64,000 nt of DNA from Croceibacterium ferulae (GTDB lineage: Bacteria; Pseudomonadota; Alphaproteobacteria; Sphingomonadales; Sphingomonadaceae): contig NZ_QZVQ01000009.1 of assembly GCF_003660445.1 (NCBI RefSeq), positions 186,001 to 250,000 on the forward strand. Direction: 5' to 3'. Shown piece by piece: positions 34,245 to 42,761 of this stretch; the first letter of the stretch is position 1; each line of letters begins with the position of its first letter. The position numbers and the translations under genes were made by a program. The notes beneath the pieces were generated by a model. The model did no database searches and had not been told where the DNA came from. It saw only the letters and a program-made list of their open reading frames with translations.

Positions 34245-37217
34245 ATGTTCTACAACAACGCCAGCTACCGGCATTCTCTCATGCGCGGATCGTCGATGCC
34301 CGTGGTTGCGGCGCTGGCATGTCTTCTGCCGCTGCCTGCCCTGGCGCAGGTGCCGCCGGCGCAGACGCCGCCATCCGCCGAAGTCCTCGCCGGGCCTGAC
34401 GGCCCGCTCCAATCCGCACCGGAGGAACTCTCCGACCCGGCGCAACCCGGTGGCCGTGCCAATGGGGAGATCGTGGTCACCGGCACGCGGATCGTGACCG
34501 GCGGGTTCGATGCGCCCACACCGACCACCGTGCTCGGGGCCGAACAGATCGCCGCGAATGCGCAGCCCAACATCTTCACCACCATTGCCCAGCTGCCGTC
34601 GCTGCAGGGATCGACCGGCACGCAGGTGAACACCTTCAGCACGTCCAGCGGGCAGCAGGGGCTCAGCTCCTTCTCGCTGCGCGGCGTGGGCGCGATCCGG
34701 ACACTGACCCTGCTCGACGGGCAGCGGGTGGTCGGCGCCAACGTGACGGGCGTGCCCGATGTCAGCCTGTTCCCGCAATTGCTGGTGCAGCGGGTCGACG
34801 TGGTGAACGGCGGCGCCTCGGCGTCCTATGGCTCCGACGCGGTCGGCGGCGTGGTCAACTTCATCCTCGACAACCGCTTCCAGGGTATCAAGGGGAACGT
34901 CCTGGGCGGCATCACCACCTATGGCGATGACGAGCAGATCCTGCTCCAGCTCGCCGCCGGCACCAGCCTGCTGGATGACCGGCTGCACCTCGTGACCAGC
35001 ATCGAATATGACGACGAAGCCGGCGTGCCGGGCGGCAATTACGGGTTCAATCTGGCCAACGGCCGTGACTGGTTCACCGGTTTCTCGATGATCAATCGCG
35101 GCGTGCTGAACGACGGTTCGCCGCAATATATCATGCGCGACCGGATCCAGACCGCGGGCTACGGCAAATATGGCCTGATCACCAGCGGCCCGCTGACCGG
35201 CACCGCCTTCGACATCGACGGCAACCCGTACCAGTTCCAGTTCGGCAGCCCCTGCTATGGCACTCTGTGCGAAGGCGGCAACGTTGCCGGCAATGTCGAT
35301 GCGGGCCGCTCGCTGCGTTCCGCGATCGAGCGGCTGAACAGCTACAGCCGGGTCGGCTTCGAGTTTTCGCCCGGTCACGAGATCTATGGCACGGTCAACA
35401 TCGCGCGCGTGCGCACCAGCAACCAGCCGGTGAACGGCGCGAACCGTCCCGGCCTGACGATCCAGTGCGACAACCCGTTCGTGCCGCAGTCGATCAAGGC
35501 GAGCTGTGCCACGGCCGGCATCACCAGCTTCGGCTTCGGCACCAGCAATGCTGCCCTGGGCAACACGCTGGTCGAAACCGAGCGGCGGCAATACCGCTAT
35601 GTCGCGGGGGTGAAGGGCGAGTTCGGCATCGGTGGCCGGGACTGGAGCTACGACCTCTACGGCACGCACGGTATCAATTACACCGACATCGACGTGAGCA
35701 ACATCCCGCTCAATCCCCGGTTCAACCAGGCGATCGACGTCATCACGCTGAACGGCCAGCCCGCCTGCCGCAGTGCGGTCGCGCGGGAGGCCGGCTGTCA
35801 GCCGCTGAACGTGTTCGGCGGATCGCCGTCCCAGGCGGCACTGGATTACGTCGTCCCGGCGAACGGCCCCTATCAGCGCACGCGCCAGACCCAGGATGTT
35901 GTCAGCCTCAGCTTCTCCGGCTCGCCATTCGACCTGTGGGCGGGCCCGTTCTCCATCGCCTTTGGCGGGGAGTATCGGCGCGAGTTCTACCGGGTGGAGG
36001 CCGATCCGTATGGCGCGGGCTTCGCCAACACGCCGCCCAATGCGGACTACCCGGCCGATCCGGTGCTGAACGCCTCCGGCAATGGCAACTGGTATGCGGG
36101 CACCTACAAGAACGGGCGCGGCGTCTACGACGTCAAGGAAGCCTTCGTGGAAGCCAATTTGCCGCTGTTCGATTCCACGGCGATCGGCCAGGCCAACCTC
36201 AACGGCGCGGCCCGGGTCACCGATTACAGCACATCCGGCGTGGTCTGGGCGTGGAAGTTCGGCGGAACGTGGGATACGCCGCTGGACGGCTTCCGCGTCC
36301 GGGGCGTGACATCGCGGGACGTGCGTGCGCCCAACCTGTCGGAACTGTTCGCGGCGCCTGTCACCACGACGCTGCCCAACTTCTTCGACCCGTTCACCAA
36401 CACCAACGTGCTGGTGGTCCAGAACTCGATCGGCAACACCGCGCTGACGCCGGAACTGGCGCGCAACACCACTGTCGGCTTCACGTACAATCCGGCGTTT
36501 GCGCCCAACGTGAACCTGTCGTTCGACTACTACAATCTGGAGATCGAGGACGTCATCTCCGGCCTTGCGCCGGCGGACATCGTGCAATTGTGCTTCCAGA
36601 ACGTCCTGCCGGAAACATGCAGCGCATTCGATCTCAACAACACCGGCGGCAACGGCAATTTCGTCAACGTGCAGGCGTTCAACCTGGCGTCGATCGAGAC
36701 CAGGGGCTTCGATATCGAAGCCAGCCTGCGCCTGCCCCAGCCACTCGGCCTGCCGGGTTCGTTGACGCTGCGGGGCCTGGCCACCCATGTCATCGACTAC
36801 ATCACCGACACCGGCCTGCCCGGAACGATCCCGGTCGATGGCGCGGGCAACAATTCGGGCGCCACGCCGGACTGGAAGTGGTTGATGATCCAGAGTTATG
36901 AGACGGACACGTTCTCGCTCCTGGTGCAGGAACGCTGGTTCAGCGACGGCACTTACGGCAACCAGTATGTCGTCTGCGCGCCGGGCAGCTGCCCCGCCTC
37001 CACTTCGCAGCGACCGACGATCGACAACAACACGCTGAAGGGCGCGTTCTATGTCGACATCGGCGCGACGGTGAACCTGACGGAGGAGGTCACGCTGTAT
37101 GGCAAGGTCGACAATCTGTTCGACCGTGATCCGGAACCCTCGCCCATCTTCAACAATCCGGCCCTGTATGACCAGATCGGCCGGACCTACCGCGCCGGCG
37201 TGCGCTTCGCCTTTTGA
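34245..37217 (+). CDS. TonB-dependent outer-membrane receptor (second of three)
   Basis: The 990-residue start at 34245 is preceded by GAAGGGGAAACAGG and gives a signal peptide (SSMPVVAALACLLPLPALAQ). GEIVVTGTRIVTGGFDAPTP and VLVQ-type plug sequence (FSLRGVGAIRTLTLLDGQRV, LLVQRVDVVNGGASASYGSD, then AVGGVVNFILD) are followed by a beta-barrel ending YRAGVRFAF. The plug is of the IVTGTRI kind, different from the other two receptors, so its ligand probably differs. It is transcribed from behind a LacI-type operator and converges on a GH43 lipoprotein gene. Confidence 0.9.
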   Translation: MFYNNASYRHSLMRGSSMPVVAALACLLPLPALAQVPPAQTPPSAEVLAGPDGPLQSAPEELSDPAQPGGRANGEIVVTGTRIVTGGFDAPTPTTVLGAEQIAANAQPNIFTTIAQLPSLQGSTGTQVNTFSTSSGQQGLSSFSLRGVGAIRTLTLLDGQRVVGANVTGVPDVSLFPQLLVQRVDVVNGGASASYGSDAVGGVVNFILDNRFQGIKGNVLGGITTYGDDEQILLQLAAGTSLLDDRLHLVTSIEYDDEAGVPGGNYGFNLANGRDWFTGFSMINRGVLNDGSPQYIMRDRIQTAGYGKYGLITSGPLTGTAFDIDGNPYQFQFGSPCYGTLCEGGNVAGNVDAGRSLRSAIERLNSYSRVGFEFSPGHEIYGTVNIARVRTSNQPVNGANRPGLTIQCDNPFVPQSIKASCATAGITSFGFGTSNAALGNTLVETERRQYRYVAGVKGEFGIGGRDWSYDLYGTHGINYTDIDVSNIPLNPRFNQAIDVITLNGQPACRSAVAREAGCQPLNVFGGSPSQAALDYVVPANGPYQRTRQTQDVVSLSFSGSPFDLWAGPFSIAFGGEYRREFYRVEADPYGAGFANTPPNADYPADPVLNASGNGNWYAGTYKNGRGVYDVKEAFVEANLPLFDSTAIGQANLNGAARVTDYSTSGVVWAWKFGGTWDTPLDGFRVRGVTSRDVRAPNLSELFAAPVTTTLPNFFDPFTNTNVLVVQNSIGNTALTPELARNTTVGFTYNPAFAPNVNLSFDYYNLEIEDVISGLAPADIVQLCFQNVLPETCSAFDLNNTGGNGNFVNVQAFNLASIETRGFDIEASLRLPQPLGLPGSLTLRGLATHVIDYITDTGLPGTIPVDGAGNNSGATPDWKWLMIQSYETDTFSLLVQERWFSDGTYGNQYVVCAPGSCPASTSQRPTIDNNTLKGAFYVDIGATVNLTEEVTLYGKVDNLFDRDPEPSPIFNNPALYDQIGRTYRAGVRFAF

Positions 37218-37226
37218 TGCTGCCTT

Positions 37227-37256
37227 CCGCCGCCGTGGCGTGGGCCGCGGCGGCGG
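37227..37256. terminator. Hairpin between convergent receptor and GH43 genes
   Basis: CCGCCGCCG (37227-37235) pairs perfectly with CGGCGGCGG (37248-37256), loop 12 bases. It could end transcription from both sides; there is no T-run. Confidence 0.5.
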
Positions 37257-37263
37257 CACCGGT

Positions 37264-38859
37264 TCAGGGCAGGGCCGTCAGCGTGAACCCGTCGACATCC
37301 AGATGACCGCCAGCAGCTCCCGGATTGTAGCAGGACAGGGCGAACTGCACGCCCTGGAAGGTGCCGGTGCGCCAGTCATAGACCAGCGGCACCTCGCCCC
37401 CCACCGGCGTGAAGCCCTGCCCGTCCAGGCTGTAGGACAGGGTTGCGCGATCCCCTGTGAAATCCATGTCGGTGCGCAGCCACAGGCGTTCCGCAGTGAT
37501 CGGCACGGCAGCGACGCGGCTGTCCACGACGGGGCCTTGCTCCGTCGCTTCCGTCACCTGCACCGTCAGCGCGCGGGTGCCGTCCGGCTGGCCGGTGATC
37601 GCCAGCTGGCCGCTGAACTTGCCGAAAGTGCCGAAGCCGCACACATCGCCGGGGCGGATGCCGCTGGCGTCCACCACCACCTCGCCGCGGCCGCCGGGGG
37701 CCTGCCCCTTCTGCACCAGCGTGTTGCGGGCCCCCCACAACTGGTCGCCGGGCGCCGCCTTCAGCCGCAGCCAGCCCGGCCGCTCCGTCAGGGACCAGAG
37801 GCGGTCCAGCGGGTTGTGGTTCCACTGCCATTGCAGGCCCAGCGTGGTGCTGTCGAAAGTGTCGGTGGCGGGCGGCTCGCGGAAGGGATGGCCGGTGATT
37901 GGCTTGGGCGCGCGGGCGGGCACCCGATCGGGCGCCTCGGGCGTGCCCCAGATCGGCCACCCGTCGCGCCAGAACACCGGGCTGATATTCGTCACCCGGC
38001 CCTTGGCACCGGCATCGAGCATGACGAAGCCGTAGAACTCCCCGTTCGGCAGGTCGACCAGCGCCCCCTGATGGCCGCCGGTCGTGTCGTCGATCGACGG
38101 GCGCGTTTCCCAGGGGCCGAACAGGCTGCGGGCGCGGCTGACCGTCATGGCCAGGCGGCGGGGGATCGAGTTGAACAGGTAATACCAGCCGTCCCGCTTG
38201 ACGATCTTGGACCCCTCGGCCCCCTGGTAGTAATGCACCACGCGCGAGCTGGTGATGCGGCTGACCGTCTCGTCCAGCGTGTGCAGCGTGATCGTGCCGT
38301 CGCTGCCGATCGCGGTGGCGAGATAGCTGGCGCCGTCATCGTCGAAGAACAGCGCCGGATCGAACAGCTCCTGCCCCAGCTCGGCAAAGGTCCACGGCCC
38401 GCGCGGATCGCGCGCCTGGTAGATGCGCGTGCTCTGTCCGACAGGCGTGACCGCGACGTAGAAGGTGCCGTCCCGATGGCGCAGGCTGGGCGCGTAGACC
38501 CCGGCGCGATAGGCGCCGCCATCGGCCAGATCATAGTGCGGCCGCCCTTCCAGCCGGCCGACGACATGCGACAGGATGTCCCAGTTCACCAGATCCTTCG
38601 AATGCAGCAGGGTCAGCCCAGGCACATTGGCGAAAGTGGTGCTCACGAAATAGAAATCGTCGCCTACGCGGATGATGTCTGGATCGGGATAGTCGGCGTT
38701 GAGCGGCGGGTTCAGATATGTGCCGTCGCCCTGGTCCGAACGCCAGACCTGCGCCGGCGGTGCGCCGGTACCGGCAACCGGAAGCTGTCCGGCACATCCG
38801 CCGACAAGCACCGCAGCCGCCGCGCCCGCCATCCATCGCGCCGCCAATATCCTGTGCAT
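37264..38859 (-). CDS. GH43 glycosidase, lipoprotein
   Basis: The 531-residue start at 38859 has the ribosome site GGGGAACGG and a lipoprotein signal with VLVGGC, lipid-bound C22. LNADYPDPDIIRVGDDFYFV near 52-72 holds the base Asp, ELFDPALFFDDDGASYLA near 160-177 the second Asp, and the AEGSKIVKRDGWYYLFN segment near 210-227 the acid Glu. The C-terminal part (from about 330) is a beta-sandwich like that of the cytoplasmic GH43. The enzyme is anchored in a membrane and probably faces the periplasm, releasing xylose or arabinose side chains. It diverges from the GH3 gene. Confidence 0.9.
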   Translation of the reverse strand: MHRILAARWMAGAAAAVLVGGCAGQLPVAGTGAPPAQVWRSDQGDGTYLNPPLNADYPDPDIIRVGDDFYFVSTTFANVPGLTLLHSKDLVNWDILSHVVGRLEGRPHYDLADGGAYRAGVYAPSLRHRDGTFYVAVTPVGQSTRIYQARDPRGPWTFAELGQELFDPALFFDDDGASYLATAIGSDGTITLHTLDETVSRITSSRVVHYYQGAEGSKIVKRDGWYYLFNSIPRRLAMTVSRARSLFGPWETRPSIDDTTGGHQGALVDLPNGEFYGFVMLDAGAKGRVTNISPVFWRDGWPIWGTPEAPDRVPARAPKPITGHPFREPPATDTFDSTTLGLQWQWNHNPLDRLWSLTERPGWLRLKAAPGDQLWGARNTLVQKGQAPGGRGEVVVDASGIRPGDVCGFGTFGKFSGQLAITGQPDGTRALTVQVTEATEQGPVVDSRVAAVPITAERLWLRTDMDFTGDRATLSYSLDGQGFTPVGGEVPLVYDWRTGTFQGVQFALSCYNPGAAGGHLDVDGFTLTALP

Positions 38860-38993
38860 CCGTTCCCCATCCTTGCTTCTTTTCGTTGCCCGCAGCCTAG
38901 GTCGTGCCGCGCAGCCGGGCAATCGCGGGATCCTGCACCGCCGGGGAAAGCAGGACGGGCAGATCGGCTGAATGACAATCCGAGGGAGAGACC

Positions 38994-41660
38994 ATGACAA
39001 GTTCGAGCACCATCAGATTGCGGCGCGCCCTGGCAACGTTCGCCACCGCGACCTGCCTTCTGGCAACACCGCCGGTGTCCGCGCAGGTACTGCCCGGGGC
39101 CAGCGTGCCGACCTACCAGAAGGCGGACCAGGCACCTGATGCCCGGGCCCGCGACCTGGTCGGGCGCATGACGCTGGAGGAAAAGGCATCGCAGCTGGTG
39201 AATGATGCGCCGGCGATCCCGCGCCTGGGCATCCGCGAGTACAATTGGTGGAACGAAGGGCTGCACGGCGTGGCCGGCGCCGGCTTCGCCACCGTCTTCC
39301 CCCAGGCGATCGGCATGGCCGCGACGTTTGACACCGCGCATATCGGCGATGTGGCCAGCCTCATCAGCCGGGAATTCCGCGCCATACATCTGGCCAGACA
39401 GCATCGCTTCGGCGGATCGGACTGGTTCACCGGGCTGACGGTGTGGTCGCCCAACATCAACATTTTCCGCGATCCGCGCTGGGGCCGGGGGCAGGAAACC
39501 TATGGTGAGGATCCGTATCTGACGTCCCGCCTGGGCGTCGCCTTCGTGAAGGGCCTGCAGGGCGAAGACGACACCTATCTGCGGACGGTGGCGACGCCCA
39601 AGCATTATGCGGTGCACAGCGGCCCCGAGCCCTCCCGTCACCGGGACGACATCCACCCGTCGGCCCGCGATCTGGCGGACACCTATCTGCCTGCCTTCCG
39701 CGCGACGGTGATGGAGGGAGAGGCGGCCTCGGTGATGTGCGCCTACAACGCGGTGGACGGGAAGCCCGCCTGCGCCAGCGAGGAGCTGCTGACCGGCTAC
39801 CTGCGCGATTCGTGGAAGTTCGACGGGTTCGTCGTGTCCGACTGCGAGGCGGTGGCGGACATCTATCTCGACGACCACCACGACTACACCGACACGCCCG
39901 AACAGGGCGTCGCCGCGGCGTTCGAGGCGGGGATGGACCTGATCTGCGGCGGCCCGGTCGAGATCGACCATGTCGTCAGTGCCGTGCGCACGGGCGTGCT
40001 GGACGAGGCGGTGATCGACCGGTCGCTGGTGCGCCTGTTCACCGCGCGCATGCAGCTGGGTCAGTTCGACGATCCGGCAGACGTGTTTCCCGGCATCACG
40101 CCGCGCGACCATGACACGGCGGAGAACCGCGCACTGGCGCAGCGGACGGCGGAAAAGGCGCTCGTCCTGCTGAAGAACGAAGGCAACCTGCTGCCACTGG
40201 CCCGCGCGCCGCAGCGGATCGCCGTGGTGGGGCCGAACGCGGACACGCTCGCCTCGCTGGTGGGCAATTACAATGGCGAACCTTCGCACCCGGTTACCGT
40301 GCTGGGGGGCATCCGGCGTCGCTACCCGCAGGCCGAGGTCACCTATGTGCAGGGGGCCGGCCTGATCGAGCCGGGCCTGGCGCCCGTGCCCGCCGGTGCC
40401 CTGTGCCTGGATGCGCGCTGCAGCAGGCCCGGCCTGCGGCTGGGCGAGTTCAGCGACCGCAGCTTTGCCGGCGATCCCGATGAAAGCGAGGTTCGGACGG
40501 ACGTGCATTATGCCTGGGAAGGTGAGCGCCGCAACGGCGCCGTGCGGTGGAGCGGGTTCCTGCGTGCGCCGGAAAGCGGCACCTACACCTTCCGCTACGC
40601 GGCCAATGGCGGCTATCGCATCCGCGTCGGCGACGAGATGATCGTGGATGCCTGGGACGTCGACTGGCGCCCCTCGATCGCCACCGGGACGGTGACGCTG
40701 GAGGCCGGCCGCACCTACCCCATCACGGTGGAGGCGTTCCAGCGCGAGGACCAGGGCGACGAACGCCTGCTGTGGGGCATACCCAGCGACGAGGGCGCGC
40801 AGGCTGCGGTCGCGGCGGCGGGCCAGGCGGAGCTGGTGGTCTTCGTCGGCGGGTTGACGTCGGAGGTGGAGGGCGAGGAGATGAAGGTCGTGGTCGACGG
40901 TTTCGCCGGCGGTGACCGCACCAGCCTGGACCTGCCCGCCCCGCAGCAGAAGCTGCTGGAACAGGTGGTCGCCACCGGCACGCCGACCGTGCTGGTGCTG
41001 ATCAATGGCAGCGCCCTGAGCGTCAACTGGGCGGACGAGAACGTGCCTGCGATCATCGAGGCGTGGTATCCGGGCGGACAGGGCGGTGATGCCATCGCCC
41101 GCGCCATCGCCGGCGATTTCAGCCCGGCCGGGCGCCTGCCGGTGACGTTCTACCGGTCGGCGAACGACCTGCCGCCATTCAGCGATTACGGCATGGCCAA
41201 CCGCACCTACCGCTACTTCGCAGGGGAGGTGCTTTATCCGTTCGGCTACGGCCTGTCCTACACCACCTTCGACTATGCGCGCCCGCGGCTTTCTGCCCGA
41301 CGCATTCGCGCAGGCCAGCCGGCCACCGTGTCGGTCCAGGTGACCAATAGCGGCGCCATGGATGGCGAGGAGGTGGTGCAGGTCTATGTCAGCCGGCCCG
41401 GCGTGGATGGTGCGCCGATCCGCGCGCTCGCGGCGTTCGAGCGGATCACCCTTGCCAAGGGGGAGAGCCGGACCGTGCGCCTCACGCTCGACCCGCGCGC
41501 GCTCAGCACCGTGGATGCGGATGGCGAGCGGCGGGTGGAGGCTGGCACGGTCGATCTGTGGATCGGCGGCGGGCAGCCCGGCATGCGCCCCGGCCTTGCC
41601 GCGGCGTCCGGCGTGGCGGCATCCCTCACCATCACCGGCACCGAAGCCTTGCCGCGCTGA
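38994..41660 (+). CDS. GH3 beta-glycosidase with inserted PA14 domain (xylosidase/glucosidase)
   Basis: The 888-residue exported enzyme has a signal peptide (ending PPVSAQ), the GH3 N-terminal barrel (NEGLHGVAGAGFATVFPQAIG, VKGLQGEDDTYLRTVATPKH), the nucleophile in FDGFVVSDCEAVADIY (Asp near 283), a PA14 module inserted at about 480-597 (VHYAWEGERRNGAVRWSGFL, then GTYTFRYAANGGYRIRVGD) and a C-terminal fibronectin-like domain. GH3 enzymes of this architecture are xylan beta-xylosidases or beta-glucosidases; the PA14 insertion often sets chain-length preference. GAGGGAGAGACC before ATG 38994 is a good ribosome site. Confidence 0.92.
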   Translation: MTSSSTIRLRRALATFATATCLLATPPVSAQVLPGASVPTYQKADQAPDARARDLVGRMTLEEKASQLVNDAPAIPRLGIREYNWWNEGLHGVAGAGFATVFPQAIGMAATFDTAHIGDVASLISREFRAIHLARQHRFGGSDWFTGLTVWSPNINIFRDPRWGRGQETYGEDPYLTSRLGVAFVKGLQGEDDTYLRTVATPKHYAVHSGPEPSRHRDDIHPSARDLADTYLPAFRATVMEGEAASVMCAYNAVDGKPACASEELLTGYLRDSWKFDGFVVSDCEAVADIYLDDHHDYTDTPEQGVAAAFEAGMDLICGGPVEIDHVVSAVRTGVLDEAVIDRSLVRLFTARMQLGQFDDPADVFPGITPRDHDTAENRALAQRTAEKALVLLKNEGNLLPLARAPQRIAVVGPNADTLASLVGNYNGEPSHPVTVLGGIRRRYPQAEVTYVQGAGLIEPGLAPVPAGALCLDARCSRPGLRLGEFSDRSFAGDPDESEVRTDVHYAWEGERRNGAVRWSGFLRAPESGTYTFRYAANGGYRIRVGDEMIVDAWDVDWRPSIATGTVTLEAGRTYPITVEAFQREDQGDERLLWGIPSDEGAQAAVAAAGQAELVVFVGGLTSEVEGEEMKVVVDGFAGGDRTSLDLPAPQQKLLEQVVATGTPTVLVLINGSALSVNWADENVPAIIEAWYPGGQGGDAIARAIAGDFSPAGRLPVTFYRSANDLPPFSDYGMANRTYRYFAGEVLYPFGYGLSYTTFDYARPRLSARRIRAGQPATVSVQVTNSGAMDGEEVVQVYVSRPGVDGAPIRALAAFERITLAKGESRTVRLTLDPRALSTVDADGERRVEAGTVDLWIGGGQPGMRPGLAAASGVAASLTITGTEALPR

Positions 41661-41671
41661 GAAAACAGCAA

Positions 41672-41701
41672 GGCCGCCGCGCCGGGATCGACGCGGCGGC
41701 C
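41672..41701. terminator. Bidirectional terminator after GH3
   Basis: GGCCGCCGCG (41672-41681) pairs perfectly with CGCGGCGGCC (41692-41701), with a short A-rich flank before it. It separates the convergent GH3 and alpha/beta-hydrolase genes. Confidence 0.65.
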
Positions 41702-41745
41702 CTTGTCGGCACAGGCGGGGAACCGGCTGCGCGATACTGGTTCCG

Positions 41746-42708
41746 CTATTCCGCTGCGGCCGTGATCCAGCCGTGCATCGTCATCCATGCGGCGAAGGCT
41801 TCGAACCAGTCGGTGCTGGTCGTGGTCTTGGGATACATGCCGAAGCCGTGGCCGCCCTGTTCGTAGAGGTGGAACTCGACCGGCTTCCCGGCAGTCTTCC
41901 AGGCATCGATCAGCCCGAACCCGCTATTGGCGAAGAACGGGTCGTCTGCCGCCAGTGCGACAAACAGGGGCGGGGCGTCGGCCGGCACCGTGACGCTGGC
42001 CAGCGGGCCGTAGACGTTGCCGATGAAGGCCGGCTTGGCCTCCTCGCCCGCCAGGGCGGTCGCCATGGTCAGCATCGCGCCGGCGGAAAAGCCGACCATG
42101 CCGATGCGATCGGGGTCGACCTTCCATTCCCCTGCACGGCTGCGGATCAGCGCAAAGGCGGCGCGCGCGTCGGTGATCTGCGGCTCCAGGTTCGCCATCA
42201 TCTGTTCCGGATCAGGCCGCGGCGGGCGCGCCGCGGTGGTCGAGAACATCTGCGCCATGGACTGTTCGAACGCCCCCATCTCGGCCGGGGTCTGGTTCAG
42301 GCGGTACTTCAGGACAAAGGCCGCGACGCCCTTGTCCGCGAGCGCCTTCGCCACGTCCCAGCCCTCGTTCTCCATGGACAAGGTGCGGAAGCCGCCGCCG
42401 GGCGCGACCACCACCGCGGTGCCGTTGGCCCGTGCCGGATCCGGCAGGAAGGGCGTGAGCGTGGCCACCACCACATTGCGCGCAAAGACGCTGCCATACT
42501 GGCTGTGCCATGATTCCGGGATGTCGCCGCCTGGCAGCGGGCCGGTGCCGAGTTCGATCGCGGTCGGCTGCGCCGGGATCTCGATCGGCCGCATCTGTTC
42601 GTCCTGCGCATGCGCCGGACCGGAGAAGACCAGGGCCAGCGCCCCCGCCATGATCCCGAGCCGCCTGAACGAGAAACCTTGCCGCCGGGCTGCTGCTCGG
42701 TGTTCCAT
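41746..42708 (-). CDS. Exported alpha/beta hydrolase, probable carbohydrate esterase
   Basis: The 320-residue start at 42708 gives a signal peptide (RRLGIMAGALALVFSGPAHAQ). APGGGFRTLSMENEGW carries the oxyanion-hole H/G-G-G region, GMVGFSAGAMLTMATAL the nucleophile Ser (near 206), and YEQGGHGFGMYP the catalytic His. This is the fold of many acetyl-xylan and related esterases found in polysaccharide loci, and the context supports de-acetylation, but lactonase or peptidase-like functions cannot be excluded. The previous gene on the strand (42762, O-acetylesterase) is 53 bases upstream. Confidence 0.82.
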   Translation of the reverse strand: MEHRAAARRQGFSFRRLGIMAGALALVFSGPAHAQDEQMRPIEIPAQPTAIELGTGPLPGGDIPESWHSQYGSVFARNVVVATLTPFLPDPARANGTAVVVAPGGGFRTLSMENEGWDVAKALADKGVAAFVLKYRLNQTPAEMGAFEQSMAQMFSTTAARPPRPDPEQMMANLEPQITDARAAFALIRSRAGEWKVDPDRIGMVGFSAGAMLTMATALAGEEAKPAFIGNVYGPLASVTVPADAPPLFVALAADDPFFANSGFGLIDAWKTAGKPVEFHLYEQGGHGFGMYPKTTTSTDWFEAFAAWMTMHGWITAAAE

Positions 42709-42761
42709 TGTTCTTACCACTTCGCCTCTCCTTGTTATGATTGGTCGGCAGCCGGCCCCGG

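Noticed and set aside
34143-37259. A 1038-residue minus-strand reading opposite the second TonB receptor.
   Set aside because: Receptor motifs on the plus strand are clear; the opposite frame has no motif or signal peptide.
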